Source: Gibbula magus
Lineage: Eukaryota; Mollusca; Gastropoda; Trochida; Trochidae
Assembly (NCBI GenBank): GCA_936450465.1
Contig: OW388300.1
Coordinates: 45,664,358-45,728,357 of the forward strand
Length of the DNA stretch: 64,000 nucleotides
Reading direction: 5' to 3'
Under the pieces are notes generated by a model, which was given only the letters and a program-made list of their open reading frames with translations, did not search any database and was not told where the DNA came from. Of this stretch, positions 34,981-47,430 are shown piece by piece. Position numbers and translations under genes: made by a program. Positions within the stretch are counted from its first letter, which is position 1. Each line of letters begins with the position of its first letter.

Positions 34981-37900
34981 TCAATTCTTCTTCATGAAGT
35001 CCACTTGATGGTCCTCCCACTTCCACAGTTGTCGAGAGTTGTTCTTGTCACATGGTCGCAGCTGGATCTCATTACCAGGCGTCAACCACTCCAAACACTT
35101 CTTGTAAAGAGGGACATAGATGCTACCATCCTGGAAATAGGATTTGTTTGTAGTCTGACATGTATACTCACAACACTCCATCAAATAGAAACGTTTCATA
35201 TTAGGGTGACTGAGCGGTTACGAAACAAAATGAAATTTTATTTCTCATAATTCAGAATTGTGAGACTGACATACGACTGAATTAAACACAAACACATATT
35301 GTTTTAATTTTAAATTTTAATTTTCAAAACATTATCTGTTCAAATTTTGAAAAACATACGTTTTAAGAAATCATGTTTTGAGAATCTCCCAAATATACGA
35401 GATAGGAGAGTGGAAAGCATTTTTCACTTGTTTTATGACGTTTTACAGTAATGACGCGTCATCAAATTGAAGTCCAAGATGGTATTTTATGTCGACCGCA
35501 TCTTTCATTAATAAAGTTTCTACATGTAATAAATTGTTCACTTTAATGCCAAACTAAAAGGTTGATACATCGCCAGTATTCATTTGATATATTGATTAGA
35601 CTGCATACACCCACTTTATTATGCAGAGTCCTAGTAGACAAATAGAGAATCTCACCCAAGTGTCTTCTGATATCAAATATATCAACACGAGTTGATAAAA
35701 GTTAAAATATCCGAGGCTTGCCGAGGATATTTTTACTTTATCAACGAGTGTTGATATATTTGATATCAGAAGACACGAGGGTGAGATTCTATTTATCATC
35801 CAAAATCATTCTTATTACGTTTAAGTGAAAATAGTGTACATCTCTGAGCACATCTCTGCCATTTTACTTCCAGTGCTGTGAGGTCATAGCATTGTGACGT
35901 CATCATGTTTATGACGTCATAGCATTGTGACGTCATTACTCGATGATGTAAAAGCATTGTGATGTCATGTAGTTGACGGCGACAGGGCATTGTGCAAAAT
36001 CTACTGTCAAAAAGATATCTCCTAGGAGATATCGCTTGATCTCACACAAGCAATATCTCCTGTGGAACACAGTTTTGGATGATAATACAATATATTGTCT
36101 GTTTTACCTGTTGTATCCTGATTTCCTGGTTTCCCTTACTTCTGGAGCACTCATACGTGATCACTCTGGGGAGCAGGCCCGCATCCACACAATAAGCTAT
36201 AGTCCTTAGCTCCACGAAACTCGTCTCGTAAAATAGCTGAAGTACAAATTGATTGGTAATCAAGAATGATTTTCTTCAATGGTTTCAAAATGAGGCCAAT
36301 CACAAAATTAGTGTCACCCTTTTCACTTGGAGACCCCAATGGAATCTTTTTAACAAACATACTGTTTACAAGCCTAACGAAGTATATATGCACATGTAAA
36401 TATGCAGTAGTAGACAACGCCCTTAGGATAATAATATTTAGTTACAATACAGACAAATATATATGTGTCAAAGACGATTAAACATTTATTAGCGAATAGT
36501 TCGGCTGTTTCTCCTCTAAATGTACCCTTGCCTTACACACAGTCACTCTATCTCTCTCCCGCCAAACCACCACGCATTTAAGCAAAGCTAAACGAAAGGC
36601 ACATATATATATATATACAATTTGCAATTGTAAAGGGGAGAGGTATCTCTATCTTACATATGTACAAAGGGGTAGGCACCTGTTGTCTATACGCCATCTT
36701 GTTGCAGGGTCCAGTCTGGAGACTTGAGTGAAAGGCTGCACCACTCTCTAGACATCTGGATGTGTTTGCCACACTGTGAAGCTGTTTGGAAGTTTGCATA
36801 CGTGTCAGAAAAGAAGAAGATCTTCAGTATAATACATTACGCCTCAATGACACAGTCTCAAAGATGGGGATGTTAAACGTTCACAAGCCGTGACTGATTT
36901 GATTGTAATTGATAAAACTTCAAGACAGTAAACTATTCGGGATTTTATTTAACATATTTCTTTCCCTTTAATATATTATTTGAAATAATCATTTCGTTCA
37001 ATAAATCTTTGATATTTAAAAGTACATTTATAAACCTTCGATTTTCCATTGTAAAACTTTAGTTTATGTTTATGTTTATAAATTGTACATAATCCTTGAC
37101 AGAATTTACTGAAGTGTATACTTGAAATTCTTCAAGATCTTATATTACCAATCCAGACCTCAGAGCATTGTTAGGTCTGAAGGATTCGGTGTACACGTTG
37201 TCCAGATACCATTCAAAACTCTTGCATTTCAGCTTCTTTCTGAGTTCGAGTCTGGCTGTTATGTTACCGTAGTCTTTCTGTAAGCAATAAACAACTTTGT
37301 ATAATGTCAGATCAAACATGAGTATTTTCCCTAATGAGAGGTTTATGTCGGGGTATATTTTAAGGAAACGAAATTCGCAAGGACTTTTTTCTTGACATTG
37401 GTTATTACACTACCCATGTGAAACATATTAATGAGGGTAATATTTCAATGCTAGTACAGAAAAGTTAAGGAAATGCGGCAACATAAAATAGCCATTGATG
37501 GAGACAAGCGCGAATTATGACTTGCGGGGGAAATTTGATTCACATCTTACGAATGTGTAATTACCTTTGTCAAATAATCATGTCTTTAAGATATCCCTGA
37601 AGTGAAAGATGTTATCCTCAAACTGGCTGTACCTTCGAGCATTGAAGTATTATGTATTTATACTCGACGTCCAACCCTTGTCAAATAACGTCGTCATTAC
37701 GTTATCCTTCAACTAAATGAAGTTATCGACATACCGGCTGTACGTTAGCCACGTTGAAGTATAGGTGTTTATATTCGTCCATCCACACCATGGCAGTACG
37801 CAGCGTGTTCCGTCTCGAGGCGCCGTTGTTGTTGATGTTGGTGTTGACGTTCCTGTTCCTGTATATGTGGCCCACAACAGAGCACGGTATGATCTCCACT

Positions 37901-40900
37901 GTACCACCACACATCCAGATCTGGAGTATACAGTGTACTAATGGTGAACCATGTACTCTATTGCTGATGGTGTATATGCTTGTCTTAATAGAGTATATCA
38001 TATTGTCAATACTGAAATTTTATCGGTTAAATCTAATCCGTATATCACAGTGTGGATTACGTGTTATTCTTCTCAGTAACACAATATGTTAAATGTGCAG
38101 TCAGCGTAACAAAACGATCTTGGATGCCTTGTCCATAAACTGACCCCGATTTTACAAACTTTCCCTAATTTGTTGAGTAGCAATAATATATACACACTCG
38201 TTGCAGTGCCACTCGTGAACATAATATAATTTGCTACTTCAATCGACGATACATGTACATGTCTATGGTATTCGACTAGAAATTTCAATTATTCTCGGTA
38301 TATTTTATATTACTAAACATCATTTTTTTAATACGGGAATCTGCTCTTTAGTTGACTAACTATGCAGGACTTCCATTATTTTAAATATATTGATATATCG
38401 ACGATACATGTACATGTCTATGGTATTCGACTAGAAATTTCAATTATTCTCGGTATATTTTATATTACTAAACATCATTTTTTAAATACGTTAATCTGCT
38501 CTTTAGTTGACTAACTATGCAGGACGTCCATTATTTTAAATATATTGATATATCGACGTTACAGGTACATGTCTATGGTATTCGACTAGAATTTTCAATT
38601 ATTCTCGGTATATTTTATATTACTAAACATCATTTTTTTAATACGGGAATCTGCTCTTTAGTTGACTTCCATTATTTTAAATATATTGATAATCTCATAG
38701 TTAAAGACAATTTACATTGATAATCAAAAGCGACAAATATCCTTAAAAGCAGCAAAACTGACCCTGAACGATATTTCAATATTGTCAGCACCCCAAAACG
38801 TCATCTGATCGTCATAAGATCCTATGTGGTAGAAATACTCCTTGTCAATTGAGAACAATCCGCCTGGCATAGTTGGGCTTCTGCGGAGGGAAACATTGTT
38901 TGCAAGTCCAAAACTGTCAATACATTTACTTGGAATATATATTTAAAATCTAAGGCATTTTTGAAAATGTTCAGTTAAGATATTGTTAAATTAACGTGTT
39001 GATGTTCCACTTTATGAACTGATGTCAACATTCACCAACTTGTTGCCCCCAAGACTTACTATTTCAAATATTGTACCTTATTGAGAGATGATGGCGTCAC
39101 CCATTTAATAAATATTAATGTGTACGTGTTTAGAGAGAAATGAGGGATTGTAACGGGTAAACACCTTTTTGCTTTTGTAAAGCCGACGTTTCTATACACA
39201 TTTACATCATTTTAGCTTTCGGAATGACAACCACAGTAGACATTTGCTTGTTAATTTGCCACTTCATCATCTTTGTTATATTTTGCAGATTTACATGATT
39301 CTGGAGTTGTCATTACTAATCGGAGGGTACCTTGTAGGAAGGATATCTGATTCCCGATCTTTTACTGGAGGATATATCCACGAGAAGAGCATGGTCCACG
39401 TGAAGCCCCCTATTGTAACGCCCTCGTTTACGTTGAACTTGAAGGAGTAACCGTTTATAGCTGGTATCGACGGCCACACCACGTGACTCCTGTTTTCCTG
39501 TATCCTTGCAAGGAGAGGTTCCAGCCATCCTAGTGTAACAATGTAGTCTAAGTATATACATAAGAACAGATTTTCTGGATGACAACTTCTTTCATGTGAA
39601 AATGCACGACGTTTCAAAGTATAATATATTCACTCCTTCATCGTTCCACCAGGTGAAGGAGTGAGTATATACTCCAAACGTCGTGTATTTTCACATTAAA
39701 GAATTTATTATCCAGAAAATCTTCCAGTTCTTATTTTGCCACTTCTAAATGCCCTTCAAAAACCTAAGTATATACGCGTAAGTATATTAAAGGGGCAGTA
39801 GCACGTTTTTTGCAATTATTATTTTTTCAAATTTCCCATTTATAATTGTAGTTTATGTCATTTATATTTACTTTACAGGGTAAAACATCTTATTACACAA
39901 ACATCTGTAGTGGTAATAACGGTGTTGCGTATAAATAAAAAATTGCATGGCGGCCATTTTATTGTGAACACATTTTATTATTTTGTTTGACAAAATCGAT
40001 TCCCATGGCTTTACTGAACCATGTACACTCATTTTTTAACTTGATTTTCTGAAGTAATAAGGATGTTTTATCATTGGTGACCTTATTTTTCAAATACATT
40101 TCATCGACTTATTTGAGCGCAAAAACGTGCTACTGCCCCTTTAAGAGAAAGAACAGTTTTATTAAGTTTGTATTGCCGAATGACCAAGAGTACAACTTGA
40201 AATTAGTATCAAGCATATCAACAGGTAAAGCAGCACTATATACATATAAAGCCATTTTTATTTAAGGGCAATACTTTTTTCATCTTTTGTTGTGAGTAAT
40301 TGGTTAGAATTTGATCATGTAAGATAACAGTATAAAACTGAGGAATACAATAATCGTTGTTGCCAATACCATTTAGGAAAATATTGCACTTGTAAGACCG
40401 GTTTGATTTCGATCAATGTTGGAGTTGATTATGTGATAGAAAGACCTCATTTGCCTTTTACTGGCGCTTCTCCTACATTAATCTAAAGTACCTGTTCAAA
40501 GACACTCCCCCCTCGATATCGAAGCGTACATATGTAAAGAAGTTAACGTTAATAAACCTTTATAGTATATTTTGTATATTGCAAGTGGTTATAAATGCCA
40601 AAGACCATAATCTTATAGATCAGAATCTGCTGTTAACCCATAGCCATCGTGAGCCTGTCATCCATCGTTTACCACACCTGAAGCACACTCTATGTGGGAA
40701 TCCAGGAATGTCAGGACATTTCCTGTTGCCATGGCAGCACCAATAAGTCTGGCGCGTATCAACCCTTCCCTGCGAGTGTTCCTGACAATCTTAACCTTGG
40801 CAAACCTCTCCATGTGCTTCTTCAGGGGTTCCTTCAACGTATCTGGAACAGGATTTCAGGAACAAGTTACATATAGGCTTTCCACTCTTCTATGTTTTGT

Positions 40901-43900
40901 CAATTTGGAACTTATTGTTGAATTGATGTATCCACACTGAAAGCTTTACATACATAACATGTAGGCCTAGATATTTTTCTTAGAGCCATACCCCAATCTT
41001 TAAAAAGCAGCTCATCGGTACTTAATGTCAATTTTACGACATATCTTATTTTCAGTATCAACTCCTTGTGAGTGTACGTTGGTTATGCTTTGCAAGCTGA
41101 TATATTTCTGGTATCTACTGTAACATTGTAACGGGCAACTGTGCTTCAACACTTTAGAAACCCTATATTTTCGCTTTCCTTTTGATGTACCTGGAATTCG
41201 AACACCGATTTCCCATTTTAAAAATTACTCGATCATCCAGGTACAGGGAAAGTAAATGTTCTTACCATAATCGGAAAAGTCGTCGACAAGAATTATTTCC
41301 CTTAGAAGATGAGGCGGTGATTGGTTGATGACGGAGTGCACAGATCTCACGAGAACTGAGAAAGCCTCGTTCAGGAACGTGATTATGACACTCGTATCCG
41401 GGAGATCGGCTGGATAGATCTTTGTTAGACATCTGAAATATTTACATGTAGGGTGCATATCGAACTATGATACACGTTGTCTGTAAACAAAACGCTTCTG
41501 ATAAAAGTATAGAAGTCTTATGTTACAGAAACAAAATTATACAACTAAACACGACTTGGGCAGTGATGCTATTACTTTGCTATTGTTATAAATCTGATTC
41601 GACCGCTTTCCGATGAATGAAACTAGTGTATCCAACGGGTTACGAACTCATATCATTCGGATGTTTCCTCGCCAAACTTGTGGAGAGAAATCTACAGAAC
41701 ATGTTCGTATCTCGGGAGATGCATTATTTTGCAAATTGTATTCCTCGGAACAAGGTCGATTTCAATCAGACTGCTATTATTATAAAAGACCATCCATTTT
41801 GTCATGTTAACTGTGTGACTGGGGAAGGGTATATGAATGCAATAAAACCCTTGTTGGTTCATGTATGTATTATTGTATGGATGGCTATGGTGAACCTAGC
41901 ATGTACGTTTTGACACTCTGAAGTACATCGTACCTACTATTCATTAGTCATTTGTTGCTTAGAACAATAAACATGACGTCAAATCAATTTACGAGTTGCA
42001 TTAAAATAGGGACCTCGCAGTTAAATCATTTGGGAAGGAATGTTTGATTAAAGTTGCGTCACAATCAGATAGGCGATCCCCTTGTTTCTTTGTAAAACAC
42101 TTAGATTAGACAATCGTATAAAGCTATTTCCGTATGTCATATTGGTTGATATGCCCATTGTTGAAACTTAATACAACATTGATGAAGGTTAAAGAAATCA
42201 TAGTTAAAAATAAAATAATTGAAAACTTATATAGCGTGATATTTCATTTGAAACCATTCTTTCATTTATCTGTTTATTCTGAAAAATAAAATTTAAAAAA
42301 CCTATCTTGATAATCGAAAACAAAATATGCTTAATTATGACTTCGTATTGTAGTGCTTCTGTGAGTTCAATAATGAGAGAATCCTAATATTGGTTGAGTA
42401 ATCACCTCAAGAAAGTCTTAGTTTGGTATCGAAATCGCTTTCGCTCGAAAGATACCAACGCATTTTCTCGTTTTATAAACATGATATTACATGTACCGAG
42501 TGTATCCGAGTATATCTAAGTTACTATACATACTCAGGATGATGTATATCTGGAGGAGAACGGTCTACGGAGATGAGGTCACTGAGATACTCATTGAAGT
42601 CATTCCGCTTGAAGCCTCTGTCGTATAATTCCCTTTCTTCCTTTGTCAGTTTGTCCTTGTCTATCGTAGTGCCTTCTCCCCTCTGTCCTGATTAAGAGAT
42701 ATGAGTAATACACCGACAAACATGTACACAAATGTATAAGGAAAGTTAACACGATGGCGAGACTGTCGATTTGATACATGTGCACTGTGCGCAACTGTGT
42801 GAACATGGTTCAGAATTATGATTGTCAATGTCTTTATTCGATCAACATCACCATTACATTTGGGTTAACACTACCTTCAATAGTACACATTATTGTACGT
42901 TTTCGGGCCGGAGATATCTTTAACATAAGGAATAATTACTTACTTTTTTTTACTACGATCGAAATATATTCCCTTCTGCGTCTCCCTTTATTATTACTTG
43001 ATGGTAATGTTATTAACAAAAAGTAGTTCGATTCTAAGGGTCCCTCAAAGAATGGCATAAATCAGGTCATTGTTAATGGCTGTTAAGTGCTAAATCGTCC
43101 TGAATAGTTCTTTTCTATGAATGAGTAAAACTGACAACATCAATACAGTCTAGGCCGTCATTAAGCAAGTCTAATCTCGTATCGAATACACATACAATTT
43201 CATGTTCTTTTGGTTTTATCATATGTATACTTTTTAATTGCAAATATCTCAAGTTTTCGATGTCATATTCTAAAACGGAACAGTGCAGGCCCTTAGTCGG
43301 CAGTTAAAGAATACTTTTACATGTTTTAACATTTCTTTTAAAACATAAAATTAAAAAATTATTCAAAAGTTCTGTTCATCGACATATTAGACATATTCTA
43401 TGTGAAAATTAATAAATGTTCCTGATTTTGCATACATTTACATTTTAAACATGGTATGGGTCATGTTGGTGTAAATTTAATTTCATACCCCTTTATTCAT
43501 TAAATAAAGATATGTTAACTAGTATGTAACCACAGTCACCAATTATTTCATTCAAACTACTGCGAATAAGTATTATTGTATCGTGCCAAAGTCAAGAATA
43601 ATTTTAAAAAGTTATACTATTGAATAAATCGAAACCAACTGATGTGTGTACTTTGCATGGCAGTTTATATATACACAAATAAAAAAGTTAAGCACCCCCT
43701 ATTATTTTCGCTATTTTGAAGAAATTAGTCGCATTAGCAACGTGTATGATGTCGAGAGTGATTAATCCAGTCATAATACCGCAATACATCCACATAATCA
43801 TATTTCAGTTTTAAATAAAGGGGGTGCTAAACCTTTTTCTTTGTGTATATTTCCTAGACTTGTTTTAGTTTAAATATGTTCACACATGTTCTCACCTGGA

Positions 43901-44463
43901 CCATCGCCTCCGAACACTAATTTCGGAATCACCACTTCCTGTTCCCGATTTTCAGATTCAACCTTTTTGTCCTGATTATCCAAATTATCTCTTTCCATTT
44001 TGTTTACGGCTCTTTCTTCAATTTTGTCTTGCTTATCTGGTGCAACTTTTTCGTCCCTTTCAACTTTATCCTGATTAACAAGTTTACCATCTATCATTTC
44101 ATCTGCCTTAAGATCACCTTCTATCTTATCTGGCTCTGGCATGTGAAGTTTGTCTTTATCACCATTCTCCTGTTCAACATTCGCAATGTCAATATTTTGT
44201 GGATCTTTAAATTTGTTTGATTCGGATTCTTCTTGGTCATCATAACCCAAATCGAAATATTCATCATTTAATGCATCAACGTCATTCTCGATTGGACCAT
44301 TAGGTAGACTGTCCAATTTAGAAATTGGGTAGGGTATTTTAGTGAGCCGAAAGTTGACAACCATGTACAGGATAAAAACCGCTCCGACAAGCACCAACCA
44401 ACGCTTATGGATCAATTTGAGAACTCGACCAAACTCCAGGGACCCTTTCCTTGAGGAAGGCAT
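34981..44463 (-). CDS. Polypeptide N-acetylgalactosaminyltransferase B (GALNT family), 11 exons
   Basis: Complete gene: exons 43896-44463, 42534-42687, 41266-41432, 40678-40842, 39331-39529, 38763-38880, 37735-37920, 37149-37277, 36680-36781, 36108-36236, 34981-35130; 2067 bases, 688 residues plus TGA, in frame throughout. Golgi type II enzyme that adds the first GalNAc of mucin-type O-glycans. Signal anchor about residues 22-38; acidic Asp/Lys/Glu/Gln stem to about 190. Catalytic domain about 240-555: [26 protein letters not shown] at 344-346, and WGADN at 447-451, where the usual WGxEN glutamate is aspartate. C-terminal beta-trefoil lectin 563-688 with CLES, '[16 protein letters not shown]', '[18 protein letters not shown]' and a QLW. 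Exon sizes 3, 4, 6, 7, 8 and 9 (167, 165, 118, 186, 129, 102) equal those of gene A, proving a tandem duplication. Exons 1, 2, 5 and 10 differ, mostly in the stem. Confidence 0.92.
35639..35797. repeat. 159-bp foldback palindrome in GalNAc-transferase B intron 10
   Basis: Arms of about 70 bases: 'agaatctcacccaagtgtct' … 'gatatcaaatatatcaacac' on the left and the matching complement on the right, centred on 'ccgaggcttgccgagg'. It can form a long hairpin in RNA or DNA. Probably a foldback element. Confidence 0.75.
35895..35936. promoter_or_regulatory. Cluster of three CRE-like TGACGTCAT sites
   Basis: TGACGTCAT at 35895-35903, 35912-35920 and 35928-35936 within 42 bases, with a related 'gtgatgtcat' at 35959. 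These match the palindromic CREB/ATF site. The setting (last intron of GalNAc-transferase B, beside a foldback) means it may be repeat sequence and not a working enhancer. Confidence 0.35.
38244..38700 (+). repeat. 155-bp tandem repeat, about three copies
   Basis: The unit begins 'cgacgatacatgtacatgtc' at 38244, 38399 and 38554 (exact spacing 155), with very few differences; the third copy is cut short by a deletion of 'aactatgcaggac'. It fills most of the intron 6 end of GalNAc-transferase B, stopping about 60 bases from the exon 6 donor. Confidence 0.9.
39548..39785. repeat. Foldback element next to MITE copy d
   Basis: Left arm 'gcacgacgtttcaaagtata' and right arm 'tatactccaaacgtcgtgta' face each other; pairing continues outwards through 'attttctggat'/'atccagaaaat' and 'ctaagtatatac' in both flanks. 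It lies directly beside the TTAA MITE at 39787. Confidence 0.65.
39787..40144 (-). mobile_element. TTAA MITE, copy d
   Basis: 358 bases, flanked by TTAA on both sides; ends AGGGGCAGTAGCACG and CGTGCTACTGCCCCT. Interior has 'ttgcatggcggccattttat' and 'ttcccatggctttactgaac'. In intron 4 of GalNAc-transferase B. One of the three best-preserved members. Confidence 0.85.
43671..43851. mobile_element. Small MITE with 30-bp inverted ends
   Basis: About 180 bases. 'tatacacaaataaaaaagtt' plus 'aagcacccccta' on the left; complement 'gggggtgctaaacctttttc' plus 'tttgtgtata' on the right; TA at both ends, as in Tc1/mariner target sites. In intron 1 of GalNAc-transferase B, close to exon 1. Confidence 0.7.
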
Positions 44464-44532
44464 CTGTCAAAGGTTAAAGAGATAAAAGTGTTATGAAGTA
44501 GAGCATACTGTTGTTACAGCTGTGATCCTGCC

Positions 44533-45066
44533 TTAAAGGCGCTGTAGCATATTTTTGCATATTATGTTTTCCCAAATTTGCCATATATTATTAAACTTTA
44601 TTGAGTACATGTATATTGGTACGTTAATAGGTAAAACATGTGTAAAACCCGATAAGCCGTATCTATAGAAAAGGTTATACGTAATATCATTCAAGACAAT
44701 GGTGCGACGTATACAGCGACAGTGGTGTGGAACTCTTCAGAGGGAGAGGTAAACTTGACGGTCTCATGAAAATTTGAGAGTTCAGACTGCAAGGTGGTTG
44801 AGCATTCCAACATATTTAAAACTCTACTTTGAGTGTTTAGGTATCGCTACATCACTCTTATCCTTTGAACTGCCTTCGGGCGGCCATTTTAATGTGAACA
44901 CATTAGAATGACCGCTCGATGGGAAATGGACTAGCATGGCTTTACGTAACCATGTACATTCGTTTTAGAACTCTGTGTATTGATTTCGTAGTAGTATTTA
45001 GCCATTGGTAACACTCAATGTGAGAGCACTTTATTTCAGTAAGAAAATTTTGCTAGGGCGATTTTA
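44533..45066 (-). mobile_element. Diverged relative of the TTAA MITE
   Basis: Starts 'ttaaaggcgctgtagcata' and has the interior hallmarks 'cggccattttaatgtgaaca' and 'ctagcatggctttacgtaac'. The right end is eroded ('tagggcgattttaa'). Longer than the main family and similar to 5996-6260, so a separate subfamily. It lies immediately upstream of GalNAc-transferase B and may contribute to its 5' flank. Confidence 0.5.
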
Positions 45067-45835
45067 AAGAACTTGTGAAGGATGGGTTCTGCTCGTATGC
45101 CTATGGTTCTGCACGTGAATTCATACATCGAATCTTGGAAAATATAAACACAGGCATGTAAATGTACAAAATTCGGTTATAATTCAAAGATTAGATGTCA
45201 AATATTGTGAAAAAGGATGTGTAGGCCAAGTCGCTTTATATTTGTTTATATTTCATTATACCTATTAATATTTCCTTTAATTGAATAGATGCCCGTTTTG
45301 AGTGAACTGATAATGAAATATGGTTGACAAAATGCACGCCTCAATATTTATAAGGTGGTTGTTACTATTTACGTTACACAACCATTGGTCGTTTGGGCAA
45401 GTTTTCCACAATTGTATAAAAACCAACCATCTTTGTTTTTCTTCAGTTTACAATAAACATCTATTATCAGCAGATTATTGTACAAGTTGAACAAAGCTCA
45501 TTCTTTTTATAAATAAAGTGTCTCACACCTCCTTCTGGAGTTACGTAATGAGTGTTGACCCAAACAACACCCCTATAGTTTAAATTAAACCACTATACAT
45601 GCAGGTGAGTTCAATTAATAGGTGCTGCGGGTACTCAGATAATTAGGCGGTATTAGTTTTTATAACTATTTTTCATATGTTTTATTCAAATATTTATTAG
45701 CGTAAGATATGTGTTTTTAGTGTCTCATAGGCCAGTTTGTGGCCCGACGCACTGTTTTATACTATTGTACAATGTATATGTATGTAAAATGTTCTGGTGC
45801 GTGTGACACTTAAATAAAAACTTACTACTACTACT

Positions 45836-47050
45836 ACTGTTTTATTACTCGAAATTAGAATATGCCACTCCAGTGTCTTTTAACTACTTTTGACATTTTG
45901 ATGGTTCCTATTATGATTTACGGTTGTGAAGTGTGGGGTCATGAAAAAGTTGCTTCTTGTTGAAAAAGTTCATTTGAAATTTCTTAAGTTCGCTTCCGAT
46001 CTAGAATAACTACACCTACGTTTATGCTGTATGGGAATTTGGAAGGATTACATAACTATTTTTAAAAGGATGATATCTTTTATTTTGCTGTACTTCGAGC
46101 CGCAAGTTATCCCAGGTTATGTACTTCTTTATGTCATTGAACTTAACAGAAACACTTAAGACAAATCCATGGCTATCCACTATACAATCTGTTCTCGATA
46201 ATTGTGGCCCTTTCATATGTTTTTGATAACCCATCAAGTTGCTCAACCTCTGTTTCAATGGTAGATACAACCTTAAAGGGGCAGTAGTTGAAAAAAAATA
46301 TTTTTTTTAAATTTCCCATTTATAATGATAGTTTATGTCATTTAAACTAACTTTAGAGGGTAAAACATCTTATTACACAAACCAATTATCTGTAGTGGTA
46401 AAAACTATGTTGCGTATAAAGCAACAATTGCATGGCGGCCATTTTATTGTGAACACAATTTATTATTTTGTATTACAAAAACGATTCCCATGGCTTTACC
46501 GAAACATGTACACTCATTTTAAACTTTATTTTCCGAAGAGAGAAGGATGTTTTACTATTGGTGAAATTATTTTTCAAATACATTTCATCAACTTATTTGA
46601 GCGAAAAAACGTGCTACTGCCCCTTTAAAGGACCAATTTTATCAAACATGGAGGGCTGAGCTCAAAACAAGCTCAAAGGGGTTTTACTCCAAACTATTTA
46701 AAGAAGAACTTTCTTTACCTTGATAAATCAATTTATATGCCTCTTTTACGATTCAGAGCAAACCACCATATTGCCATACTGCCAGTTGAAACAGAGCAGA
46801 ACGTGTATGTAATCTGTGTAACTCACCCGCTGTTGGTGATGAGTTTGAATTTGACAATTAGACAGTACGGGTATTCTCCCCCTCATTATGTTTAACAATT
46901 CATATACAAACCTGGTTTCAGTAAAATTTAGTTCACAATACTTTCACATCTCGGAGAGTTTCATAACTAGTATACCAATAATACTACTACAATGTTCTTA
47001 TCGATACAGTTCATGTATCAGCTGCGACAACTCAATCAATGTGTATAATA
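45836..47050 (+). pseudogene. Non-LTR retrotransposon C-terminal remnant split by a MITE
   Basis: Plus-strand frames encode 'FDILMVPIMIYGCEVWGHE' (about 45890-45945), 'CMGIWKDYITIFKRM', and further on 'NHHIAILPVETEQN' and 'VCNLCNSPAVGDEFEFDN' (about 46805-46860). This is the well-known C-terminal region of an invertebrate LINE polymerase (…YGCEIWG… then LPIETGRW… then a CxxC…DEFH zinc motif). Several stops and frameshifts break it, and a 356-base MITE (46273-46628) is inserted in the middle. The copy at 53680-54000 belongs to the same family. Confidence 0.75.
46273..46628 (-). mobile_element. TTAA MITE, copy e, inserted in a LINE
   Basis: 356 bases with TTAA on each side; right end CGTGCTACTGCCCCT intact, left end shortened ('aggggcagtagttg'). 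Sequence on both sides belongs to the same retrotransposon remnant, so the insertion point is defined by its interruption. Confidence 0.88.
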
Positions 47051-47430
47051 CAGAGAATATGTACAATTAACTTATGTAAGTTACTTTGTGAAATATTCTT
47101 ACCTTAACGTCACCAAATGTATTTTTTTCTGGAGCACTTTGTTGTGCCTGTTCAAATATAATTACGGGAACTATGTATATAGAAGCACGGTTACATATGT
47201 TTGATCTTTGGATTAATATGCAAGTTAGTATTAAGCCTTCCCGGTTGAATGGGACACGTGTCGCAATGAAATATATACAACGTTATTCTTCAGCGTGTAT
47301 ACGAGCGTCATTCTCCCGATTCTCTACCCTGACCGAATGTAACCCTCTCACCTTTCACCTTGAGGCCAACTATGTCGATGTGTGTAGAACAAAAAGTCAG
47401 TTATGGAGTAGATTTCATTCCACTGAAGGT
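46965..47430 (+). repeat. Segment duplicated at 50385-50800
   Basis: Shares 'ctaataatactactgcaat'-type sequence, 'cgatacagttcatgtatcag', 'attcttaccttaacgt' and 'gagtgtaaccctctca'-type sequence in the same order with 50385-50800. It is one end of the local duplication that also carries the broken PGRP copy. Confidence 0.75.
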
